Translations under genes and position numbers: made by a program | From: an uncultured Lachnospiraceae bacterium | GTDB taxonomy: Bacteria; Bacillota; Clostridia; Lachnospirales; Lachnospiraceae | DNA: 7,763 nt | NCBI GenBank assembly: GCA_947631755.1 | Contig: CANRMO010000111.1 | Span: 1 to 7,763 of the forward strand | Direction: 5' to 3' | The notes under the pieces: model-generated | Told to the model about the DNA's origin: nothing | Databases searched by the model: none | Seen by the model: only the letters and a program-made list of their open reading frames with translations | In this document: positions 1-6,477 of the stretch, one piece after another | Layout: each line of letters starts with the position of its first letter | Position numbering within the stretch: the stretch's first letter is position 1

Positions 1-63
1 CAACCGCACGAAACTAAACATTCTTTTTAGGGCGCAATACACCCCAAACACCATATGTAGTAC

Positions 64-92
64 ATTATACACAAGTGCATATAAAAAAGCAA
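64..92 (-). promoter_or_regulatory. Sigma-A-type promoter reading off the left edge
   Basis: On the minus strand there is a TTGCTT -35 (87-92), a 17-base spacer and a perfect TATAAT -10 (64-69). It lies just downstream of recX and points away from it, so it would drive a gene beyond the left edge. The A/T-rich setting makes chance matches easier, but hexamers and spacing are both good. Transcription would start near 57. The gene itself is not visible. Confidence 0.5.
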
Positions 93-116
93 CAAAAAAA
101 ATCCCAGGCGCCATTT

Positions 117-578
117 TCACTCGGCCATCTCCTGCATGGCCCGGCGGATTATGGGCAGAGGATATCCCTTTCTTGCCATATGTGCGACCAATTTATCCCG
201 TTCTCTCTTGTCCATCTCCTCAAGGTTTCTTCCCTTTCGTCCTTTTTCCAGCTGATGGACCGCGGCCGCGAGTTCATCTTCCTCCCCGTACCCCTGAAAC
301 ACCTCGCGGATGATCTCTTCAGGCACTCCCTTCCCCATCATCTTATAGCGCAACTCTTTCCGGCTGTACCTCCCCTTTCGAAATTCCAGATAATTTTCTG
401 CAAAGCGGAGGTCGTCCACATAGCCAAACCCTTTTACATACGCAATCGCATAGGAGACCGCTTCGTCCGAAAACCCGGCCCTTGTAAGCCTGTCAGCCAG
501 GTCCCTCTCTGTCCGCTCCTGCGCAAGGAGAAGGCTCATCGCCTTCCCCGCTGCTTTTTTACATTCCCTACTTCCCAT
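117..578 (-). CDS. recX: RecX, regulator of RecA
   Basis: The 153-residue product matches RecX in size and in its repeated three-helix pattern, for example the LAQERTERDLADRL and YAIAYVKGFGYVDDLRFAEN segments (about residues 18-60) and YSRKELRYKMMGKGVPEEII (about 71-90). RecX proteins bind RecA filaments and limit or modulate recombinase activity in the cytoplasm. The ATG at 576-578 overlaps the end of recA by 11 bases, so translation is probably coupled and expression follows the recA SOS promoter. The Shine-Dalgarno before this ATG is weak (GGTGG, very close). An in-frame ATG at 537-539, preceded by GGGGAAGG, is an alternative start that would remove 13 residues. Identification rests on family pattern plus the position behind recA. 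Confidence 0.9.
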   Translation of the reverse strand: MGSRECKKAAGKAMSLLLAQERTERDLADRLTRAGFSDEAVSYAIAYVKGFGYVDDLRFAENYLEFRKGRYSRKELRYKMMGKGVPEEIIREVFQGYGEEDELAAAVHQLEKGRKGRNLEEMDKRERDKLVAHMARKGYPLPIIRRAMQEMAE

Positions 579-1623
579 CTGCCACCGGACTTTCCGCTAC
601 AGCCGTGTCTTCCTGCTCCGCCTCATCTGGTGCAGGCATAAGTGTTTGCCTGAGGATCTGATCTACCTCTGCAAATGTCTCCGGGTGCTCACTCAAATAT
701 ATCTTTGCATTTTCCCGTCCCTGGCCGATGCGGTCTCCTTTGTAAGAATACCACGCCCCGCTCTTTTTAATGATATCGTTTTTTGCGGCCAGGTCAAGCA
801 GGTCTCCCTCTCTTGAAATCCCTTTCCCGAACATAATGTCAAACTCGGCCTCCTGGAATGGGGGCGCGACTTTATTTTTAACAACTTTGACGCGCACGCG
901 GTTACCGATCTTCTCCCCCGCCTGGGACAGCGTCTCAATCCTTCTGACGTCCATGCGCACAGACGCATAGAATTTCAGCGCCCGGCCGCCAGTCGTTGTC
1001 TCCGGGTTCCCAAACATAACACCGATCTTCTCCCTGAGCTGGTTGATAAAGATCACCGTACAATTGGACTTGTTGATCACACTGGTCAGCTTGCGGAGAG
1101 CCTGGCTCATCAGCCTCGCCTGCAGGCCGACATGGGAATCCCCCATATCGCCGTCAATCTCGGCTTTTGGGACAAGTGCCGCCACAGAGTCCACAATAAT
1201 GATATCCACCGCGCCGGAGCGCACCATCGTCTCTGTAATCTCCATCGCCTGCTCGCCGCTGTCCGGCTGGGAGATATACAGCTCGTCAATGTCAACTCCT
1301 ATATTCTTTGCATAGACAGGGTCCAGCGCGTGCTCCGCGTCAATAAACCCGGCAATACCGCCCTGCTTCTGGACTTCTGCCACCATGTGCAGCGCCACGG
1401 TCGTCTTACCGCTGGACTCCGGCCCGTATATCTCAACAATACGGCCTTTCGGGACGCCTCCCACTCCGAGGGCAATATCTAAGCTGAGAGAACCGGTGGG
1501 CGTCGCCTCCACCTGTAAATGCGTAGTGTCCCCCAGTTTCATAATGGCGCCCTGTCCGTATGCTTTCTCAATCTGCTGGATTGCAGACTCCAATGCCTTG
1601 ATCTTATTTTGATTTTTTTCCAT
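568..1623 (-). CDS. recA: RecA recombinase
   Basis: This full-length 351-residue RecA is the ATP-dependent strand-exchange protein of homologous recombination and the co-protease that triggers LexA cleavage in the SOS response. Visible motifs are Walker A GPESSGKT (67-74), the catalytic glutamate in DAEHALDP (E97), Walker B in VDIIIVDSVAAL (139-150), the DNA-binding L1 area (about 153-165) and L2 with NQLREKIGVMFGNPETTTGG (194-213). The C-terminus is an acidic tail (about 330-351), as is usual. The start at 1621-1623 follows a strong GGGGAGG (1629-1635) with 5 bases between. A promoter and LexA box lie directly upstream, and recX overlaps the 3' end. No damage or missing key residue is seen. 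Confidence 0.99.
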   Translation of the reverse strand: MEKNQNKIKALESAIQQIEKAYGQGAIMKLGDTTHLQVEATPTGSLSLDIALGVGGVPKGRIVEIYGPESSGKTTVALHMVAEVQKQGGIAGFIDAEHALDPVYAKNIGVDIDELYISQPDSGEQAMEITETMVRSGAVDIIIVDSVAALVPKAEIDGDMGDSHVGLQARLMSQALRKLTSVINKSNCTVIFINQLREKIGVMFGNPETTTGGRALKFYASVRMDVRRIETLSQAGEKIGNRVRVKVVKNKVAPPFQEAEFDIMFGKGISREGDLLDLAAKNDIIKKSGAWYSYKGDRIGQGRENAKIYLSEHPETFAEVDQILRQTLMPAPDEAEQEDTAVAESPVADGK

Positions 1624-1643
1624 TTTGACCTCCCCTTCTCTTG

Positions 1644-1657
1644 CGAACAGATGTTCT
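1644..1657 (-). promoter_or_regulatory. LexA (SOS) box of recA
   Basis: The plus strand reads CGAACAGATGTTCT, which differs from the Bacillus/Clostridia LexA operator pattern CGAAC-N4-GTTCG at only the last base. It lies between the recA -10 and the ribosome binding site, just after the expected transcription start, where bound LexA would block RNA polymerase. Position, symmetry and the identity of the downstream gene agree, so SOS control of recA-recX is well supported. Confidence 0.88.
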
Positions 1658-1667
1658 ATATACGCTT

Positions 1668-1696
1668 ATATTATATCATCTGGTGCGAATTGTCAA
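1668..1696 (-). promoter_or_regulatory. recA promoter
   Basis: On the minus strand there is a perfect TTGACA -35 (1691-1696). A perfect TATAAT (1670-1675) follows at a short 15-base spacing, while TAATAT (1668-1673) gives the ideal 17-base spacing with 4 of 6 matches. Either could serve as the -10. The LexA box follows immediately downstream and an A/T palindrome sits just upstream of the -35. Confidence 0.75.
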
Positions 1697-1701
1697 CTAC
1701 T

Positions 1702-1718
1702 TTTATAATTATTATAAA
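1702..1718. repeat. A/T-only perfect palindrome upstream of the recA -35
   Basis: TTTATAATTATTATAAA is a perfect 8+1+8 palindrome made only of A and T. It ends six bases upstream of the recA -35 hexamer. The position fits an UP-element-like contact for the RNA polymerase alpha subunit, or an extra operator. Simple A/T composition could also produce it by chance. Confidence 0.4.
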
Positions 1719-1761
1719 CCAGGATACCCTCTCTGTCCATTGTTGTCTGGACGGATTTTAA

Positions 1762-1774
1762 GGCGTAAAACGCC
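1762..1774 (-). terminator. Weak hairpin after the secreted-protein gene
   Basis: GGCGT and ACGCC form a 5-bp stem with a 3-base loop, starting 5 bases after the stop codon at 1780-1782. On the minus strand it is followed by TTAAAAT rather than a clean T-run, so intrinsic termination would be weak. It is the only candidate to separate the upstream operon from recA. Confidence 0.25.
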
Positions 1775-1779
1775 ACAGG

Positions 1780-3435
1780 TTACCCGGCTTTATACGCCAG
1801 CCGGTAAGTAGTTTTCACTCTGTATTTATCCGACACAGTTATCACCGCGCCGTCCCAGGGGTCGATGGCCACAAAATTTGCAGCCGATAAGGAGAGTGTG
1901 CCCGCCACATTCTGGTAGCCGGTCAGGGTGAGCCAGTGCTGGCTGCTCGTATCGCTGTAGACGTGGAGGATACAGGGGCGTCCCGCGGCAATCTGGGCGT
2001 AGGCTGCCTGCAGCACTTCCTGTTCCGAGGAGTAGGCTGCTGTTGTATAGCCCCCTTTTGACCAGTCACAGTCTACATTTGTTGCGCTCACCCAGTAAGA
2101 GCGTGGGTTCACAGCCCGCCCGCCCAATATGGCATTGCAGTAGGCGAGAGCATAGGAGGCGCATGCTTTTTTCTCCAGCGCATCTCCCGCGGACTGACAG
2201 CCGACAGCGGTGATCAGACTGGCGTTATAGACCAGACTGTGCCCTGGCGCAGCGCTGGCGGCACATACCCGGAATTCTCTGTCAAATGCTGTCAGCTGAT
2301 GCCCGGCAGAATCTGACAATACCACTCTGTAGCGGTACGTGCCAGCCGGCAGTCTGCCAAATGTGAGCGCGCTGTCCACACCTGAGAGATCATATGTACA
2401 GCTTCCCGGCGCAACCGTTTTGGCCAGAACCGCCTCCCCCTTGCTGTTTACCACGGAAGCGGTAAGGGAAACGATCGTATAATTCGATTCCACAACCCCT
2501 TTTATCGCAAAGGGGCTGCCTGGCAAGAGCTGCGTGGGAAAGGTAGCCGCGCTGCTGACAGAGACCTTTGGTTTCGGCTCCTCTGTATTTTCCAGCCGGA
2601 ATTTCCATGCCTTATTTTTCTTTCGGGCAGTTCCCACCAGTTTTTTGCCGGAAACACAGAGATATTCTTTCGTCCCTCTATTTTTCAGATAGACATAACT
2701 GCCCCCGGCAAACATGCACTCAAAAATCTGGTTTGCATCACTGCCATTCCTCTTCTTCTGGACGATTTTCGTATTGCCAGTGGCTTTTCCGCACCCGAGG
2801 TAGAGACCACTGTTGACATTTTTCAGGCGGAATTTTTTCCCGCCTGCCGCCTCCAGCGCCCATACCTGGCCCGTTCTCTCCCCCTTTGCCCCCGGAGAGA
2901 TCACAGCTTTCTCCGACAGTGAGGAATCCCTCACCTCTGCCACCTGGCCTTCAACAGACTTCAGAGATATGTAATAAAATCCGGGCGTTTTCCTCAGCGG
3001 CGTATTTGCCCGGATTGCATATTTTTTCTTTTTCAGCTTTATGCCAAACAGCTTATATTTCCCGGCATTTGTCTTAACCCGGAATGTGTACCACCCCTTT
3101 TTCCGTATCCGGAGGCTGGTGGCGTTCTTTGTGAGCCTGGCTGCCTTTTTCCAGGAAGCATCGTATTTTGTTTTGATCTTCCCATAACGGTACTGAATCT
3201 TTTTCGTGGTGGACGATAAGACTGCCGTCTCCACTTTCTGTAGATAGTCCGGCTGCGAAGAGGCCGCCCTGACCCCAGAGACCCGGAACACAAATCCCAG
3301 GATCAGAGCAGGCGCACACATGAGTATGATCCGAATAAACTCTTTTTTTCTATCACTTGTAACCCCATCTCTCTGTATCTCATTCAAAGATTTTTTCAAG
3401 AAAAACAACGTAACCTTTTTTTGTCTCATAGACAT
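1780..3435 (-). CDS. Secreted protein with Ig-like, ricin-type lectin-like and C39-type cysteine peptidase-like domains
   Basis: The 551-residue product has a basic stretch and hydrophobic signal segment (about residues 29-57, MCAPALILGFVFRVSGVRA at its core), so it is probably exported. A lysine-rich Ig-like region (about 75-138) comes next, then a beta-trefoil/ricin-like region (about 150-292, with repeats such as FRLKNVNSGLYLG and VYLKNRGTKEYLCV), and another Ig-like beta segment (about 295-395). The C-terminal domain (about 400-551) resembles the C39_2 papain-like fold: Cys425 in KKACASYALAYC, His500 in SQHWLTLTGY and Asp525 in AIDPWDG are a plausible triad. The substrate is unknown; cell-wall or host-glycan targeting is inference. 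The first ATG overlaps the aminopeptidase gene by 56 bases. The ATG two codons later (3427-3429) has the better-spaced AAGG, and M39 (3319-3321) would lose the basic part of the signal peptide. Confidence 0.8.
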   Translation of the reverse strand: MSMRQKKVTLFFLKKSLNEIQRDGVTSDRKKEFIRIILMCAPALILGFVFRVSGVRAASSQPDYLQKVETAVLSSTTKKIQYRYGKIKTKYDASWKKAARLTKNATSLRIRKKGWYTFRVKTNAGKYKLFGIKLKKKKYAIRANTPLRKTPGFYYISLKSVEGQVAEVRDSSLSEKAVISPGAKGERTGQVWALEAAGGKKFRLKNVNSGLYLGCGKATGNTKIVQKKRNGSDANQIFECMFAGGSYVYLKNRGTKEYLCVSGKKLVGTARKKNKAWKFRLENTEEPKPKVSVSSAATFPTQLLPGSPFAIKGVVESNYTIVSLTASVVNSKGEAVLAKTVAPGSCTYDLSGVDSALTFGRLPAGTYRYRVVLSDSAGHQLTAFDREFRVCAASAAPGHSLVYNASLITAVGCQSAGDALEKKACASYALAYCNAILGGRAVNPRSYWVSATNVDCDWSKGGYTTAAYSSEQEVLQAAYAQIAAGRPCILHVYSDTSSQHWLTLTGYQNVAGTLSLSAANFVAIDPWDGAVITVSDKYRVKTTYRLAYKAG

Positions 3436-4765
3436 CGGCCTTGCTTGTGACCTCCCAGGGGGCGTGCATATTTAACACTGCCACACCGCAGTCGATCACA
3501 TCCATACCGTACAGTGCCATGATATAGGCGATCGTCCCGCCGCCGCCGATATCCACCTTGCCGAGCTCGGCCGTCTGGTACGCCACGCCGGAATCCTGTA
3601 AAATTCCGCGGATCCTGGCCATAAATTCAGCATTGGCGTCATTGCTGCCGGATTTTCCCCGGGAACCGGTAAATTTGTTGAATACCATACCCCGGCCAAA
3701 ATAGGCCGCATTTTTCTTTTCATACGCAGAGGCATAGGTCGGATCATAGGCGGCGCTCACATCCGAAGACAGCATTTTCGAGTTTGCCAGACAGCGGCGC
3801 AGGGCGAGTTCTGTATACTGGCCGGCGCAGGCAAGCAGTTCCGCCACTGTATTCTCAAAAAAGTTGGAGCGCATGCCCGTCGCCCCGACACTGCCGACCT
3901 CTTCTTTGTCCACAAGGAGACAGCAGGTTGTAAACTCTGTGTCCTCCACTTCCAGCATGGCCGCCAGCGACGTGTAGGCACATACCCGGTCATCCTGCCC
4001 ATATCCCATGATCATGCTGGCATCAATGCCAGACTCTCTCGCCTTTCCCGCCGGGACGACCTCCAGTTCGGCCGACAAAAAGTCTTCCTCCTCCACTCCG
4101 TACTTCTTCTTTAAAATAGCAAGCACGTTGGCCGCCACGGCATCTTTTTCCTCGCCCTTTAACGGCTGGCTGCCAAAGAGAATATCCAGCGCCTCGCCCT
4201 CGATCACTTTATCCGCTTTCTTTTCCATGCGCTCGTGGGCGAGATGGATCAGAAGATCCGTCACACAGAACACCGGATCTTTTTCGTCCTCACCGATGCA
4301 GACATCCACTGTCTCCCCGTCACTTTTTATGATGACACCGTGGATTGCCAGCGGCAGCGTCACCCACTGGTACTTTTTAATCCCGCCATAATAATGGGTA
4401 TCCAGATAGGCGAGCTCTGTATCCTCATACAGAGGATTCTGCTTTATATCCATGCGGGGCGAATCAATATGAGCCCCCAGGATTGCCATCCCTTTTTCCA
4501 TTGGCTGCCTTCCGATCTGAAAGAGGACGACAGACTTCTTCATATTCACGGCATAAACTTTATCTCCCGGCACCAGTGAATCGCCCTCAGCGATCACATC
4601 CCTCAAATCCCGGTACCCCTCTTTTTCCGCCATTTTGACCGCAAAGGCCGTACATTCCCGCTCCGTCTTTCCGGCGTCAAGAAACTCCCGGTATTTTTTG
4701 TTCAGTTTCTCCAGTTCTTTTATTTCCTTTTTCGAATACTCATTCCACACATTTTTGCGCTCCAT
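3380..4765 (-). CDS. M18 family zinc aminopeptidase
   Basis: This 461-residue protein is of the usual length for the M18 family (aspartyl aminopeptidase type), cytosolic di-zinc enzymes that remove N-terminal residues from peptides. Expected metal and catalytic residues are visible: His99 and Asp101 in GAHIDSPRMD, Asp258/Asp259 in YGQDDRVCAY, Glu288/Glu289 in DKEEVGSVGATGM, and His434 in LNMHAPWEV. A glycine-rich DIGGGGTIAY segment precedes the last motif, as is typical. The ATG at 4763-4765 follows AAAGGA and a nearer GAGG. The gene starts 24 bases after the small gene upstream and overlaps the secreted-protein gene downstream, so it probably sits in one operon. Residue preference (acidic or other) cannot be read from sequence. 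Confidence 0.95.
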   Translation of the reverse strand: MERKNVWNEYSKKEIKELEKLNKKYREFLDAGKTERECTAFAVKMAEKEGYRDLRDVIAEGDSLVPGDKVYAVNMKKSVVLFQIGRQPMEKGMAILGAHIDSPRMDIKQNPLYEDTELAYLDTHYYGGIKKYQWVTLPLAIHGVIIKSDGETVDVCIGEDEKDPVFCVTDLLIHLAHERMEKKADKVIEGEALDILFGSQPLKGEEKDAVAANVLAILKKKYGVEEEDFLSAELEVVPAGKARESGIDASMIMGYGQDDRVCAYTSLAAMLEVEDTEFTTCCLLVDKEEVGSVGATGMRSNFFENTVAELLACAGQYTELALRRCLANSKMLSSDVSAAYDPTYASAYEKKNAAYFGRGMVFNKFTGSRGKSGSNDANAEFMARIRGILQDSGVAYQTAELGKVDIGGGGTIAYIMALYGMDVIDCGVAVLNMHAPWEVTSKADVYETKKGYVVFLEKIFE

Positions 4766-4789
4766 ACCTCGTAAATTCCTTTCTCTTCT

Positions 4790-5020
4790 CTATTCATCAA
4801 ATTCCACAACAACATAATATCCTTTTTCGTTGTGCTTAATCTCTCTGACGATCCCGCGGTCAGATCTGAGCCGCTCGCGGAATGCATAATTTCCGGACAT
4901 GGCCACCGCCGGATTGATCGTATAATAATAGGCACTGGGCAGGATGCCCTCTGTAACTGTCACTTCGTCCCCCTCCTGCACCAGATTTTCCCTCTCCATC
5001 TTAAATTCCATCTCCCGCAT
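4790..5020 (-). CDS. Small conserved-looking protein of unknown function
   Basis: I do not recognise this 76-residue protein. It is hydrophilic with an alternating pattern (EGDEVTVTEG, RGIVREIKHNEKGYYVVVEF) that suggests a small beta-barrel-like fold. It has no signal peptide, membrane segment or cysteine motif. The start at 5018-5020 was chosen because a perfect GGGGAGG (5027-5033) lies 6 bases upstream, the same sequence that recA uses. An in-frame ATG at 5063-5065 would add 15 residues (MAHYIVGPVRLGRIR) but has only a poorly spaced AGG. The short gaps on both sides place it in an operon with the DUF1653-like gene and the M18 peptidase. Confidence 0.75.
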   Translation of the reverse strand: MREMEFKMERENLVQEGDEVTVTEGILPSAYYYTINPAVAMSGNYAFRERLRSDRGIVREIKHNEKGYYVVVEFDE

Positions 5021-5091
5021 GCGAATCCTCCCCAAACGGACAGGTCCTACAATATAGTGTGCCATCCTGTCCCGTTTTTATCAATCATTTT

Positions 5092-5649
5092 TCAGAGGCG
5101 CTCTCCCCGGTCACTCTCATACCGGTCCCGGATCCGCAGCTCTGACATAATGAACTCATACCCGTCAACGCCGTCCTCAAGGGACAGGTCAAGACTGACT
5201 GCGATATTGTTCAATATATGTTCATCCAGCTCGTCTCTCATCTCCTCCAGTATTTTCATTTTCTCCCAATTGGTCTCGGCGTCAAAGAAATCTGTCATTT
5301 TTTTGAGTTTCCGCTCCCTTGGCCCCATGCTTTCAGATCCCGGGCCTTCCGCCTTTTTGCCCTGTTTTTGTCCCTCTCCCGGATCCTGCACGACCCCTTT
5401 TGATATTAGCGGCTGCTTATCCGGCAGATCGTCCCTCTTCCCCAATTGCTTTCTGCCCACCAGCGGCAGCTCATCAAATTCTTTCACATATTCTGAAAAA
5501 AACTGCCTCTTCTCCATGACATAGTGATCATACGGGTCTGTCAGCTCCTGATAGCAGATCACTTCCTGAAACGTCGGTTTTGTCTGTGCACGCGCAATAA
5601 TTTGTACAGGCTCGCCTGTTCTTTTGTTGTAAAAAATTCCAGTTGTCAT
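5092..5649 (-). CDS. DUF1653-like small protein with charged C-terminal extension
   Basis: The 185-residue product begins MTTGIFYNKRTGEPVQIIAR. Its first 60 or so residues follow the DUF1653 pattern (a turn followed by the V-ICYQEL strand, then a hydrophobic Met/Phe segment, YVMEKRQFFSEYVKEF). I call this similarity rather than proof; DUF1653 has no settled function. After a Lys/Gly/Pro-rich linker (about 68-112) comes an acidic helical C-terminal region with KMKILEEMRDELDEHILNN. It is probably cytoplasmic. The start at 5647-5649 is set by AAAAGGAAG (5658-5666); a longer reading frame from 5742 would begin upstream of the promoter and lacks support. It is the first gene of the operon leading to the M18 peptidase. 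Confidence 0.75.
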   Translation of the reverse strand: MTTGIFYNKRTGEPVQIIARAQTKPTFQEVICYQELTDPYDHYVMEKRQFFSEYVKEFDELPLVGRKQLGKRDDLPDKQPLISKGVVQDPGEGQKQGKKAEGPGSESMGPRERKLKKMTDFFDAETNWEKMKILEEMRDELDEHILNNIAVSLDLSLEDGVDGYEFIMSELRIRDRYESDRGERL

Positions 5650-5682
5650 CGCAAACACTTCCTTTTCCTGTTCATTATTTAT

Positions 5683-5711
5683 AGTATACCATTTATACCC
5701 GGAAATGACCA
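5683..5711 (-). promoter_or_regulatory. Extended -10 promoter of the DUF1653-like operon
   Basis: On the minus strand TGG-TATACT (5683-5691) gives an extended -10, with TGGTCA (5706-5711, 4 of 6 matches) 17 bases upstream as -35. It sits 33 bases before the chosen start codon and precedes the ribosome binding site. It marks the core-genome edge of the AT-rich insert. Confidence 0.6.
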
Positions 5712-5757
5712 GAGCAAAAAGGCGCACTGTAATAAAAAGCATTGGAAACGTAACACT

Positions 5758-5782
5758 CTAAGAACGGCTTTGCCGTTCTTAG
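5758..5782. repeat. Perfect 11-bp stem hairpin at the island edge
   Basis: CTAAGAACGGC pairs perfectly with GCCGTTCTTAG around a TTT loop. Neither strand shows a T-run after the stem (the plus side continues CTCCGCAAAA, the minus side AGTGTTACG), so it is not a standard intrinsic terminator. It lies between the operon promoter and the intron remnant, at the point where base composition changes. It could be a Rho-independent terminator that has lost its tail, a REP-like element or part of an insertion target. Confidence 0.7.
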
Positions 5783-5808
5783 CTCCGCAAAAGGCGAAAT
5801 TTCCTATA

Positions 5809-5866
5809 ATCGAGTAGGAAGAAGTAATTAGCTCCCGTCCTCTCACACCATATTGCGTGTCGGGAT
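5809..5866 (-). mobile_element. Truncated 3' end of a group II intron
   Basis: Read on the minus strand, the sequence runs GGTGTGAGAGGACGGG, GAGCTAATTACTTC and CCTACTCGAT. This order and wording match what I recall of the end of bacterial group II introns: the 3' strand of domain V, then domain VI with its unpaired A, then a CGAT end. The 5' strand of domain V that should pair with ACACGCAATATGG is absent upstream (at higher coordinates), so the intron is cut within domain V near 5860 and neither ribozyme nor maturase remains here. The 3' splice boundary would be at 5809. This rests on remembered family patterns, not a model search. Confidence 0.6.
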
Positions 5867-5884
5867 TGATACAATCTTTGAGTA

Positions 5885-6095
5885 GGTGCTATCGTTTTTA
5901 CATTTACCGCAAATGCCCAAAAATCAACACTTTTCAGTAAGGCAGATGCACCCTTGCATGGGCGGCTATCGTTTTATTTTTCAGAATTGCCGCACTTTCG
6001 ATATTTGGGAGTGTAAAATTTAACGATAACCCATTTTTTAAGGTGGCTATCGTTATTTTTTGCACCCAAAAACTTTTACCGATTTAATGCCACCC
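5885..6095. repeat. Cluster of four inverted-repeat units with ACGATA boxes
   Basis: This non-coding AT-rich stretch holds TATCGT at 5890-5895, 5967-5972 and 6048-6053, and ACGATA in the other direction at 6023-6028. Each box lies directly beside an arm that has a matching partner: GGTGC (5885-5889) with GCACC (5948-5952); GCGGC (5962-5966) with GCCGC (5989-5993); GGTGGC (6042-6047) with GCCACC (6089-6094); GGG (6007-6009) with CCC (6030-6032). The arm sequences differ between units but stay complementary. Loops vary from about 20 to 58 bases. The first and third also share AAAAG/TTTTTGGG-type inner sequence on the minus strand. No known RNA or binding-site family is recognised. Confidence 0.55.
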
Positions 6096-6156
6096 GTTTC
6101 GAACAACTGAAATTTAGTGAAGCAATCCAACTTTAAATTTTATACAAGAATATACA

Positions 6157-6477
6157 TTATACATCATATTTGCAATAACATTCATAACATATTCCACCTG
6201 AATCATTTAACATAGATAATGGTTTCCCACATATTGAACATGTTGTATACGCATCTTTTTTCTTGTTAATGATAAAAGTTTCCCCTCCAACCTCGATTTC
6301 TACATCTATATCATCCTCATCAAAATCTTCCAGTTCATCCATATAAGGCTCATACTCCGTTTCCTCTAACGAACCAGATATCAGTTCTGTTTCTTCAAAA
6401 CCACTCTCACTTTCAAAATCAAGTAAAATATCTGCCTTTCTGATTACCTGAATTTCTATTTGTTCCATTAAAAACAT
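6157..6477 (-). CDS. Frame-shifted C-terminal part of the PIN protein, with zinc ribbon
   Basis: This 106-residue frame probably encodes the end of the PIN protein that overlaps it by 59 bases. It starts without any Shine-Dalgarno sequence. Its first residues (IEIQVIRKADILLDFE) look like beta strands that continue the neighbour's last domain. A very acidic stretch (about 35-68) follows, then a short strand segment and a C-terminal zinc ribbon with CSIC (about 82-85) and CYEC (about 98-101), likely a four-cysteine zinc site. One base lost in the T5 run (6470-6474) or the nearby AAA would join the frames into a protein of about 500 residues. It could instead be a separate, translationally coupled small acidic protein. 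Confidence 0.6.
   Translation of the reverse strand: MFLMEQIEIQVIRKADILLDFESESGFEETELISGSLEETEYEPYMDELEDFDEDDIDVEIEVGGETFIINKKKDAYTTCSICGKPLSMLNDSGGICYECYCKYDV

Noticed and set aside
84..119. Possible terminator after recX with long T-runs
   Set aside because: The minus strand has T8 and T6 runs, but the only stem available (AAAAT with ATTTT around a GC-rich mismatched interior) is weak. The T-rich DNA is better explained as part of the promoter at 64-92.
75..641. 188-residue plus-strand open frame opposite recX
   Set aside because: It is antisense to recX and the end of recA, has Pro/Leu-rich unnatural composition, and lacks a ribosome binding site; it is a shadow of the real genes.
4832..5524. 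230-residue plus-strand open frame opposite the DUF1653-like gene
   Set aside because: It has Ser/Pro/Phe-rich shadow composition, no recognisable domain, and runs across two well-supported minus-strand genes and the gap between them.
5092..5742. Longer 216-residue version of the DUF1653-like protein
   Set aside because: The extra 31 residues would be translated from within and upstream of the promoter at 5683-5711, and there is no ribosome binding site at 5742, whereas the start at 5649 has AAAAGGAAG.
5885..6095. CRISPR array
   Set aside because: The repeated core is only about 6-12 bases, units are irregular and in both directions, spacing differs, and no cas gene is visible.
6157..6477. 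Independent antitoxin gene paired with the PIN protein
   Set aside because: The small acidic protein overlaps the PIN gene as some antitoxins do, but it has no ribosome binding site and its N-terminus reads like the missing continuation of the PIN protein, so frame-shifted continuation is preferred though not proven.
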